This document shows positions 1-4,267 of a stretch of DNA of 7,438 bases, one piece after another. The stretch is from contig CAJVYT010000207.1 in assembly GCA_913009765.1 (NCBI GenBank), positions 1 to 7,438 of the forward strand. The letters are read 5' to 3'. The DNA is from an uncultured candidate division Zixibacteria bacterium. Lineage in GTDB: Bacteria > Zixibacteria > MSB-5A5 > GN15 > FEB-12. The notes beneath the pieces are model-generated. The model searched no databases. It saw nothing but the letters and a program-made list of their open reading frames with translations, and was not told the DNA's origin. Made by a program: the position numbers and the translations under genes. How positions within the stretch are numbered: the first letter of the stretch is position 1; each line of letters opens with the position of its first letter.

Positions 1-52
1 GGGTACATCGTGTTACGTGTTTATTTTTTTTTTTTTTGATGTTTTTTTTTTT
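1..52. other. Non-biological low-complexity end (poly-T rich)
   Basis: This T-homopolymer-rich stretch lies outside the sequencing adapter that starts at 53. It mirrors the A-rich stretch at 7330-7438. Sequence beyond an adapter end is normally read-through or assembly noise, so no biological feature should be called here. Confidence 0.9.
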
Positions 53-110
53 AATGATACGGCGACCACCGAGATCTACACTCTTTCCCTCCACGACTCT
101 CTTCCGATCT
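53..110 (+). other. Illumina P5/Read-1 adapter (contamination)
   Basis: The 58 nt begin AATGATACGGCGACCACCGA and end CTTCCGATCT, which is the universal Illumina adapter. Two bases differ from the standard sequence: C for A at 91 and T for G at 98. An open frame running through it from 36 yields the artefact peptide MIRRPPRSTLFPSTTLFRS, a known adapter translation seen in contaminated protein entries. The natural sequence starts at 111. Confidence 0.97.
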
Positions 111-464
111 GCCAGTTTCAGTGGCTATGATCCTATATATCAAAGAATGATTGATATCTATGGCATCTCTGAAAAACTTAATGAAACCCTCCCGGGGGCG
201 ATAAGGCCATGTTCTTGTGGTGGTCAATTTCATAATATTGCTCCGAAGCGTTGTTCGGGCTGCAAAGAACCTGTATCAAAAGTAGAGCTACAGGCACAAA
301 ATAATAGAAAAATTACTCGTAGTTATTGGCCGATACTGAGATCGGTATTTCCGGGCTGGGAAATATGGTGCTCTTTCTGCGGTACTAAAGAGAAACCAAT
401 TGTATTAGTAGATAATGGGACTCAGACCTATGCTTGTAGTAAGTGCAAACAGAATGAGGTCTAA
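111..464 (+). CDS. Double zinc-ribbon protein of cassette 1, 5'-truncated
   Basis: This is the C-terminal 117 residues of a cassette protein; the true start is lost behind the adapter. Counting from the first natural residue (Ala at 111), there are two four-cysteine zinc-binding sets. The first is C34-x-C36 with C48-xx-C51. The second is C87-xx-C90 with C109-xx-C112. Both look like zinc ribbons, and the second is a classic treble CxxC/CxxC ribbon. Between them lies a hydrophobic, Trp-containing segment (residues 73-86, YWPILR...GWEIW). Zinc ribbons of this kind bind nucleic acid or support protein contacts; which applies here is not visible. The TAA stop (462-464) lies inside the R'' box of the following attC, so the integration site supplies the end of the gene. 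I do not recognise the family. Confidence 0.8.
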   Translation, partial: ASFSGYDPIYQRMIDIYGISEKLNETLPGAIRPCSCGGQFHNIAPKRCSGCKEPVSKVELQAQNNRKITRSYWPILRSVFPGWEIWCSFCGTKEKPIVLVDNGTQTYACSKCKQNEV

Positions 465-536
465 CAAGCAGCTCAAGTTCGTTCGCTGCACTCACTGGGA
501 CGCTCGTACCTCGCGCCCCTTAGCAAATCGTTATAT
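459..536 (+). other. attC site 1 (78 bp)
   Basis: R'' is GTCTAAC (459-465), a perfect RYYYAAC. R' is GTTATAT (530-536), with cleavage expected between G530 and T531. The outer part resembles attC3, sharing CTAACAA, TTCAAG/CTCAAG and GCCCCTTA before the R' box. The hairpin is less regular than in the other sites. It ends cassette 1. Confidence 0.85.
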
Positions 537-554
537 CTCAATGAGAGAAATTCT

Positions 555-1085
555 ATGTCATCTAAACTGAAATTTGACAATACAGATAGGCGGCATGTTG
601 TCGAAGAAATAGAGCGCCATATCGCTTCAAAGTTGTCACGTCCTGGGCGTCGACATATCTATTTGGAAGATGAATCAGGTAATCGGTATGTGGTGTTGGG
701 CGGCATTGATGACTGGCATGGAATTCCTGATGATGTCATAGAGGCTGTCGAGCAACATCATCCGCATTCATATCTCGCTATCGCAATCAAGAACCGCAAT
801 TCTCTGAAAATATATTATGGAGCAATAGAGCCATTGCTGAAATCTTTAAAAAATCTCAATAGGCCAGGTGATAATAAATATACTTTTCATGTGGATGAAC
901 ATCGTGATCATTTAGTTATTCGCGAAGCCCATTCCGTGACACTCGATTTCTTATCGGAAATACTACATTCCGAATCAGATAGAAAACAAATCAAAAGTAA
1001 GGTAGAAATAGAGAAGCTATTGGAAATGATGTCATCAAAAGAAAGAGAAGAGTTTCTTCGGAAAATACAAAATGGTGAGATATAA
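555..1085 (+). CDS. Hypothetical cassette protein, 176 aa (cassette 2)
   Basis: I do not recognise this family. The protein looks soluble: no signal peptide or membrane span. Residues 30-110 have alternating strand/helix character (HIYLEDESGNRYVVLGG, then SYLAIAIKNRNSLKIYYGAI), suggesting an alpha/beta fold. Residues about 125-176 are highly charged and helical, possibly coiled-coil (EIEKLLEMMSSKEREEFLRK). The start at 555 has a weak GAGAG Shine-Dalgarno-like stretch at 543-547 and lies 18 nt after the attC1 R' box. An upstream ATG at 541 is out of frame. The TAA stop (1083-1085) is inside the R'' box of attC2. No promoter is evident, so expression probably depends on read-through. Coding is well supported by the uninterrupted frame filling the cassette. 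Confidence 0.85.
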   Translation: MSSKLKFDNTDRRHVVEEIERHIASKLSRPGRRHIYLEDESGNRYVVLGGIDDWHGIPDDVIEAVEQHHPHSYLAIAIKNRNSLKIYYGAIEPLLKSLKNLNRPGDNKYTFHVDEHRDHLVIREAHSVTLDFLSEILHSESDRKQIKSKVEIEKLLEMMSSKEREEFLRKIQNGEI

Positions 1086-1140
1086 CAAGGCAAATTCATC
1101 CGACGCCAAAAAGCGGCGCGGCTGATTTGCGACGTTAGGT
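1080..1140 (+). other. attC site 2 (61 bp)
   Basis: R'' is ATATAAC (1080-1086) and R' is GTTAGGT (1134-1140, perfect GTTRRRY). The arms fold as GCAAAT...CCGaCGCC and GGCGCGG...ATTTGC around an AAAAAG loop, with extrahelical bases. This is the compact attC type, reminiscent of Pseudomonas-like sites. Confidence 0.92.
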
Positions 1141-1182
1141 TTCTCGAAGCATGTTCTTTTAATCAGAGCTCAGGAAAGTTAA

Positions 1183-1614
1183 ATGACAATAAATATCCCA
1201 CAAGCTAATTCACCTGATTCAGACTTTGAAAGTCTATGGCTCAACTGTATAAACAAAATTGGTTCAGGATCAAGTAGGGACGTATATGAAATACCTGAAC
1301 TTAATAAAGTTCTGAAAGTCTCTACAATTCAGAGTAATGCTCCTAATTGGACTGAAATAATTATCTATCAATACAAAAAAGAAAGTGGAGAACTTGCAGA
1401 GATATTTTCTTGGAGTTATTCTGGAAAGTTTATTGTTATGGAAAAACTCACTCCATTAATTAAAGACGATAATATGGATAAATTTGTCTATCCAGAATAT
1501 TTGACAGATAGAAAGTATACTAATTGTGGATACGACTCATCTAACAAAATCAAGGTTCTTGACTATGCATTGTTAAAATTTCCTCAAACAACAATCTCAA
1601 GTCAATTTGTATGA
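1183..1614 (+). CDS. Miniature protein-kinase-like protein, 143 aa (cassette 3)
   Basis: The sequence follows the eukaryotic-type protein-kinase fold in order. It has a glycine-rich loop IGSGSSRDVY (26-35), the beta-3 lysine VLKV (K45), a candidate alpha-C glutamate NWTEII (E58) and a hinge-like IVMEKL (84-89). A catalytic loop TDRKYTN follows, with D109, K111 and N114 in the HRDLKPEN register. The DFG-like VLDYA has D127. The D109-to-N114 (5) and D109-to-D127 (18) distances equal those of PKA (D166, N171, D184). The protein stops 16 residues after D127, so the activation segment and the large helices of the C-lobe are absent. The hinge-to-catalytic-loop region is also very short. The start has a good AGGAAAG ribosome site (1172-1178). 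The frame ends cleanly 25 nt before attC3, so it does not look like a broken gene. Phosphotransfer, ATP binding only, or a regulatory role are all possible. Confidence 0.8.
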   Translation: MTINIPQANSPDSDFESLWLNCINKIGSGSSRDVYEIPELNKVLKVSTIQSNAPNWTEIIIYQYKKESGELAEIFSWSYSGKFIVMEKLTPLIKDDNMDKFVYPEYLTDRKYTNCGYDSSNKIKVLDYALLKFPQTTISSQFV

Positions 1615-1639
1615 TTCCGTTTGCCAATAAAATTACGCA

Positions 1640-1741
1640 ACCTAACAAAAAGTTCAAGTGGGACTCCGTGAACCCGCGCGTTTTTTGCAAAGAACGCAAA
1701 AAAAGCGCCCGTTCACTACGCCCCTTAACTAAGCGTTATAC
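1640..1741 (+). other. attC site 3 (102 bp)
   Basis: R'' is ACCTAAC (1640-1646, perfect) and R' is GTTATAC (1735-1741). The inner stem contains GTGAAC...GTTCAC, then GCGCG and GCGC segments around an A/T-rich centre with TTGC/GCAA pairing. The right flank GCCCCTTAACTAAGCG resembles attC1. It ends cassette 3. Confidence 0.9.
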
Positions 1742-1766
1742 CCTAAAAACAACCAAATAAAGGCAC

Positions 1767-1810
1767 TTGCCAATCGCCATAAAAAGAGCTATATTTAGAC
1801 CTATATTTAG
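1767..1810 (+). promoter_or_regulatory. Promoter and operator of the stbDE-type module
   Basis: A sigma-70 promoter is visible: -35 TTGCCA (1767-1772), a 17-bp spacer and -10 TATATT (1790-1795). The 10-mer CTATATTTAG occurs twice in direct orientation, at 1789-1798 and 1801-1810. The first copy covers the -10 box. This is where a Phd-type antitoxin would bind to autorepress its operon. The operator role is inferred from position and spacing (12 bp, about one helical turn). Confidence 0.7.
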
Positions 1811-1837
1811 GTTTTAATTAAAAAGCAGGCTCATACC

Positions 1838-2089
1838 ATGAAACAAGTACTTTCAAGCTGTTCCGCAAGTATCTCAGAACTCAAAAAAAATCCTACAGCC
1901 CTATTAAATGAAGCTGAAGGCTCACCTATTGCTATTCTTAACCATAATGTACCCGCTGCTTATCTGATTCCGGCAGAAACATATGAATGGCTCATGGACA
2001 AACTAGAAGATTCTGAGCTGGCGCAAATCGTCACCGATCGTGCAAGTGAAAAGGATAAAGCAATAGAAGTGGATATAAATGAGCTATAA
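1838..2089 (+). CDS. stbD: Phd/YefM-type antitoxin (StbD/RelB-like), 83 aa (cassette 4)
   Basis: This is the antitoxin of a type II pair. The N-terminal region (about 1-50), with SISELKKNPTALLNEAEGSP followed by IAILNHNVPAAYLIP, is the Phd/YefM DNA-binding and dimerisation fold. The acidic C-terminal part (52-83) would wrap the toxin. Such proteins neutralise the toxin and repress their own promoter; matching direct repeats lie over the -10 box at 1790. The start at 1838 has an AGCAGG-like ribosome site around 1824-1829. The 3' end overlaps the toxin gene by 11 nt, indicating translational coupling. StbD homologues are common in Vibrio-type cassette arrays and on plasmids, where the pair is also annotated RelB/RelE. 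Confidence 0.9.
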   Translation: MKQVLSSCSASISELKKNPTALLNEAEGSPIAILNHNVPAAYLIPAETYEWLMDKLEDSELAQIVTDRASEKDKAIEVDINEL

Positions 2090-2363
2090 ACTCAAATTTC
2101 TACCCAGTGCTTTAAAAGAATGGAAAAAATTAGCCCCTCCCATTCAAAAGCAATTTAAAAACAAGCTGAAAGAAAGAATGCAAAACCCCCGTAATAAAGC
2201 TAGCCAGCTGCGAGGGTTTAAAGATGTATATAAAATAAAACTACGTTCAGTTGGTTATCGCTTAGTCTATGAAGTTAATGATAAAGAAATTGTCATATAC
2301 ATAATCGCTGTTGGCAAGAGAGAGCGCGGTATAGTTTATAGTAAGGCTGAATCACGAAGATAG
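2079..2363 (+). CDS. stbE: RelE/ParE-family toxin (StbE-like), 94 aa (cassette 4)
   Basis: This is the toxin partner, predicted to be a ribosome-dependent mRNA interferase of the RelE fold. The sequence opens YKLKFLPSALKEWKKL, typical of StbE/RelE, and has the core YKIKLRSVGYRLVYEV and the end AVGKRER. Basic residues K52, K54, R61 and R81, and Y87, fall at the same numbers as the catalytic residues of E. coli RelE, so the toxin looks active rather than decayed. Length is normal for the family. Its ATG lies inside the antitoxin gene. The TAG stop is directly followed by the attC4 R'' box at 2364, leaving no spare sequence in the cassette. Confidence 0.93.
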   Translation: MSYKLKFLPSALKEWKKLAPPIQKQFKNKLKERMQNPRNKASQLRGFKDVYKIKLRSVGYRLVYEVNDKEIVIYIIAVGKRERGIVYSKAESRR

Positions 2364-2424
2364 GTATAACAAGTCAATTAACAGCGACCACAAAAAGCGT
2401 GGCGCGTTATCTCAAACGTTATGC
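2364..2424 (+). other. attC site 4 (61 bp)
   Basis: R'' is GTATAAC (2364-2370) and R' is GTTATGC (2418-2424). The hairpin pairs GCGaCCAC with GTGGCGC around AAAAAGC, leaving one extrahelical base. It starts directly after the toxin stop codon. Confidence 0.92.
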
Positions 2425-2458
2425 CTAAAAAAACTACCGATCAGCTGTAGTTATTTTA

Positions 2459-2512
2459 TTGACGTATAGTGCCGTAAGACGTATAGTTAAAGTACAAATA
2501 TACGTCAAGAGG
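2459..2512 (+). promoter_or_regulatory. Strong promoter with GACGTAT operator repeats
   Basis: The -35 is TTGACG (2459-2464) and the -10 is TATAGT (2482-2487), with an ideal 17-bp spacer. GACGTATAGT is repeated directly at 2461-2470 and 2478-2487, overlapping both promoter boxes. The inverted form ATACGTCAA (2500-2508) mirrors TTGACGTAT (2459-2467). The ribosome site AAGAGG (2507-2512) overlaps that last half-site. This fits autorepression by the ribbon-helix-helix antitoxin just downstream. Confidence 0.78.
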
Positions 2513-2520
2513 TTCGCGTC

Positions 2521-2757
2521 ATGCAGACAAAATTAACGCTTCGATTAGAAAATGCACTAATTCAACAAGCAAAAAGGTATGCGAAACAACATGATAAGTC
2601 TCTTTCTCAAGTTGTATCCGACTATTTTCAAATATTGACACGGAAAGACAAAATAGCAAAAACTCCACCCATTACCAGATCATTAATAGGGATACTAGAA
2701 TCCAGGCATATTGAGGAAGATGATTATAAAAAGCACTTAGAAGAAAAATACCTTTGA
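2521..2757 (+). CDS. Ribbon-helix-helix antitoxin, 78 aa (cassette 5)
   Basis: This is a small DNA-binding antitoxin. Residues 1-40 read as a ribbon-helix-helix: the strand TKLTLRLE, then the helices NALIQQAKRYAKQHDK and SLSQVVSDYFQIL. The C-terminal part, with acidic EEDDYKKHLEEKYL, would occupy the toxin active site. Next to a PIN-domain gene this is a VapBC-like arrangement, although the protein belongs to the RHH (DUF6364-like) group rather than the classic AbrB-type VapB. It has its own strong promoter with repeated operator half-sites and an AAGAGG ribosome site 8 nt before the ATG. Its TGA stop overlaps the TTG start of the toxin. Confidence 0.87.
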   Translation: MQTKLTLRLENALIQQAKRYAKQHDKSLSQVVSDYFQILTRKDKIAKTPPITRSLIGILESRHIEEDDYKKHLEEKYL

Positions 2758-3185
2758 GAATCCTATTCGATACAAATATCATCCTCGACGTTTTGCTAAA
2801 TAGAAAAGAATTTGTTGAGATATCTGCAAATCTTGTTGGAATGGTTGAAAATAAAAATATTGATGGTTATTTGTGTGCAACCACAATTACCACGCTGGAT
2901 TACCTAATATCAAAAGCAATAAATAGAAAACAAGCAAAAATTGAGATACAAAAATTATTAACTCTTTTCAAAATTGCTGATGTCGATTCAATCGTTCTAA
3001 AGTTATCGATAAATTCAGAGTTCGATGATTTTGAAGATGCCGTCCAATACTATTCTGGTGAATGCTGTGAAGTTGAAGGTCTTGTAACTAGAAATACAAA
3101 AGATTACAAGAATACTGATCTTCCTATTTACACTCCTGATGAGTTGTGGGGAATAATTAAAATTAATCAGCACGGCAAGGCCTAA
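2754..3185 (+). CDS. PIN-domain toxin (VapC-like ribonuclease), 143 aa (cassette 5)
   Basis: This is a PIN-domain ribonuclease toxin, expected to cut RNA with divalent metal ions. It begins MRILFDTNIILDVL, with the first active-site aspartate D6. ATTITTLDYL (42-51) follows. The C-terminal acidic centre is DDFEDAVQ (D91, D95), and then TRNTKDY (113-118), as in the PIN_3-like group where Asn replaces one acidic residue. The only sensible start is TTG at 2754: it gives the canonical PIN N-terminus, and TTGA overlaps the antitoxin stop by 4 nt, so translation is coupled and probably weak. The TAA stop is followed by a 27-nt tail before attC5, which is split by a group II intron. Confidence 0.88.
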   Translation: MRILFDTNIILDVLLNRKEFVEISANLVGMVENKNIDGYLCATTITTLDYLISKAINRKQAKIEIQKLLTLFKIADVDSIVLKLSINSEFDDFEDAVQYYSGECCEVEGLVTRNTKDYKNTDLPIYTPDELWGIIKINQHGKA

Positions 3186-3217
3186 TATATTTTGTTGGGC
3201 GATGAAATATTGGCATA

Positions 3218-3255
3218 AGAGGGATAGGAAGGGGGTTTTCATCCCCCTCCCTCCC
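3218..3255 (-). ncRNA. Intron domain VI with branch-point adenosine
   Basis: The minus strand has a G-rich arm (GGGAGGGAGGGGG), loop ATGAAAA and a C-rich arm (CCCCCTTCCTATCCC). The A at 3225 is left unpaired and lies exactly 7 nt before the proposed 3' splice site (3218/3217), the usual branch-point distance. The intron ends ...CCCTCT. Confidence 0.8.
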
Positions 3256-3257
3256 AC

Positions 3258-3289
3258 ACCACCCGGCGTGCGGGTCCGCACCGGGCGGT
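3258..3289 (-). ncRNA. Intron domain V (catalytic hairpin)
   Basis: On the minus strand the basal stem ACCGCCCGG pairs with CCGGGTGGT, including one G-U pair. The distal stem TGCG pairs with CGCA across a GACC tetraloop. The two-nucleotide CG bulge is at 3268-3267. The catalytic triad is CGC (3287-3285), as in group IIC, rather than AGC. All features needed for metal binding are present, so the ribozyme core looks intact. Confidence 0.88.
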
Positions 3290-3545
3290 TACCAAGAGTA
3301 TCGGACCATAGTCAGACAAGTAGCCAAGGTGAAACATTTTGACTTACTTTGAAAATTCCGTACTCACCATCGCGCCTATCTACTCTTACGTGGGCCGGTC
3401 GGCCCATACTGAGAATAGAGCATGGTGCGAAACTTTCTCTCTTGGCTTCAGGCCTTCGCTTCTTCAATTAAGAATCCACTACTCGGCTTTTGCTTCCTGC
3501 GTCGCTCTACCTCCCCCTTCCCTGGGGTCGTATGCCGTCTGCTGA

Positions 3546-3594
3546 TTACGCCATGGATGGCGTGTATGCAGAAAATGCAGGAGCAATTTTCTGC
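3546..3594. repeat. Palindromic REP-like element, copy A (49 bp) inside the intron
   Basis: It has two stem-loops in tandem. The first is CGCCAT-GG-ATGGCG (3549-3562). The second has arms GCAGAAAAT and ATTTTCTGC around a TGCAGGAGCA-type loop (3568-3594). Removing 3546-3594 joins minus-strand CAGAAG to TCAGCAGA. That junction matches the conserved group IIC sequence as I remember it, so this looks like a later insertion into the ribozyme. Confidence 0.75.
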
Positions 3595-3800
3595 CTTCTG
3601 CCCAATCACCTCCTGCATTACTACAAGAGGCGCTACCACCAGCGGTGGTCGCAAAGTCGGGCAGATCTCCCCGGGTAAGAACATGATCCTTCCCTGCACA
3701 AAGCTTCCGCATCCTGCTCACGCCCCTTACCTACGTCCATGTAGGCAACTGCCGCATTTACCATCCCCCATATTCTCCAGGCGGGTTTCGTGATGTTGTG

Positions 3801-3884
3801 CCCAAGGCACTTCGTGGGGCAGGCTCTACCCAAAGCACTTCGTGGGGCAGGCTCTACCCAAAGCACTTCGTGGGGCAGGCTCTA
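3801..3884. repeat. Three tandem 28-bp repeats inside the intron
   Basis: Units lie at 3801-3828, 3829-3856 and 3857-3884. They are identical except for G instead of A at the sixth base of the first unit. Each contains CACTTCGTG, which forms a small hairpin, and CCCAAAG...GGGGC, which can extend it. On the intron RNA the array sits between the GGGTGAGTGAG segment and the proposed EBS1, so it lengthens a domain I arm. Confidence 0.9.
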
Positions 3885-3976
3885 CTCACTCACCCAGGGG
3901 TTCGGCCTTATATGCGATTTCTGTCCGTCAGCTCACAGGTTCGCCTAAAGCGCCTACTGTTGGTGCACTTAGGCTT

Positions 3977-4026
3977 GACCGCCAGGGATGGCGGAAATGC
4001 AGATATTGCAGGAGCAATATATCTGC
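3977..4026. repeat. Palindromic REP-like element, copy B (50 bp) inside the intron
   Basis: It has the same architecture and orientation as copy A. The first stem-loop is CCGCCA-GGGA-TGGCGG (3979-3994). The second pairs GCAGATAT with ATATCTGC and shares the TGCAGGAGCA loop with copy A (3999-4026). Stem sequences differ from copy A with compensating changes on both arms, so the hairpin appears to be conserved rather than the bare sequence. Removing it rejoins minus-strand CTGAAGG to AAGCC, close to the usual IIC domain I sequence. Confidence 0.75.
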
Positions 4027-4114
4027 CCTTCAGACGGTCAGTCGCCCTTCCGCCCTTGCCATCGGCTAGTACTTTTTAAAGTTGACTGGTCGTCTCCTTT
4101 CTGGAATATGTACA

Positions 4115-4156
4115 GAGGACTTTCACCTCATAAGATCATGCCCATGCCGGGCACAC
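4115..4156 (-). ncRNA. Intron 5' end and start of domain I
   Basis: GTGTGCCCGGCATGGGC runs from 4156. A short spacer and the hairpin GAGGTGAAAGTCCTC (ending at 4115) follow. The order and spacing match the conserved start of group IIC introns. The preceding TTGT (4160-4157) is the expected intron-binding site IBS1. Confidence 0.88.
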
Positions 4157-4267
4157 ACAAACTCATCCAGAGGACTTTCAAACCTGTCGTGGCTTTTGCA
4201 AAAAAACCGCAAAAGCCACGCCAGCTTTGAAAGCCCCTGATGAGGGCGTTATGCACAAAGAGAAAGT

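Larger units (their letters stand above)
3218..4156 (-). mobile_element. Group IIC (attC-type) intron without reverse transcriptase, 939 nt
   Basis: Read on the minus strand, the element begins GTGTGCCCGGCATGGGC (from 4156), nearly identical to the 5' end of the Oceanobacillus iheyensis group IIC intron as I recall it. It carries a GAGGTGAAAGTCCTC hairpin and a domain II/III-like stretch TTCTTACCCGGGGAGATCTG (about 3664-3683). Domain V with a CGC triad and domain VI follow. The 5' exon ends TTGT (4160-4157) and the 3' exon starts TATGCC, the known TTGT/T target of attC-specific IIC introns on the bottom strand. A possible EBS1, ACAA, lies at 3799-3796. No frame resembles a reverse transcriptase or maturase. 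The domain IV region, roughly 3290-3530, is only about 240 nt. The intron would need a protein supplied in trans to move, and perhaps to splice efficiently. It is antisense to the cassette genes. Confidence 0.9.
3213..4254 (+). other. attC site 5, interrupted by a group II intron (103 bp when rejoined)
   Basis: The left fragment GCATA (3213-3217) and the right fragment starting ACAAACTCATCC (4157-4254) rejoin to give R'' GCATAAC and R' GTTATGC (4248-4254). These two boxes are exact reverse complements. The rejoined arms pair extensively: CTCATCCAG with CTGATGAG, CTTTCAAA with TTTGAAAG, and CGTGGCTTTTGC with GCAAAAGCCACG. Extrahelical bases are present. Intron insertion at 3217/4157 separates R'' from the rest, so this site should not recombine unless the intron is removed from the DNA or the site is copied without it. 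Confidence 0.88.

Noticed and set aside
36..110. N-terminal 25 residues of a 142-aa open frame
   Set aside because: They are the translation of poly-T and Illumina adapter sequence, not part of the zinc-ribbon gene.
3179..3184. GGCCTA as the alternative 3' exon of the intron
   Set aside because: It also fits TTGT/TAGGCC, but would place the branch A about 40 nt from the splice site and break the R''/R' match. The site at 3217/3218 fits both.
3180..3200. GCCTAA ... GTTGGGC as a very short attC remnant
   Set aside because: GTTGGGC fits GTTRRRY, but there is no hairpin between the boxes, and cassette 5 already has a full attC whose R'' (GCATAAC) matches its own start.
3222..3260. Rho-independent terminator for the PIN cassette
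   Set aside because: The G/C-rich hairpin is domain VI of the minus-strand intron and lacks a T-tract on the + strand after the stem, although it could incidentally slow transcription.
3448..3699. Minus-strand 83-codon frame as a reverse-transcriptase remnant
   Set aside because: It lies in the intron's sense strand near domain IV, but no RT motif (such as YADD) or maturase pattern is visible.
3801..3884. CRISPR array
   Set aside because: The three 28-bp units are directly adjacent with no spacers.
3339..4230. Several open frames of 60-123 codons on both strands
   Set aside because: All fall within the structured intron RNA. They have no protein-like composition, ribosome sites or recognisable domains, and the sequence is explained by ribozyme and repeats.
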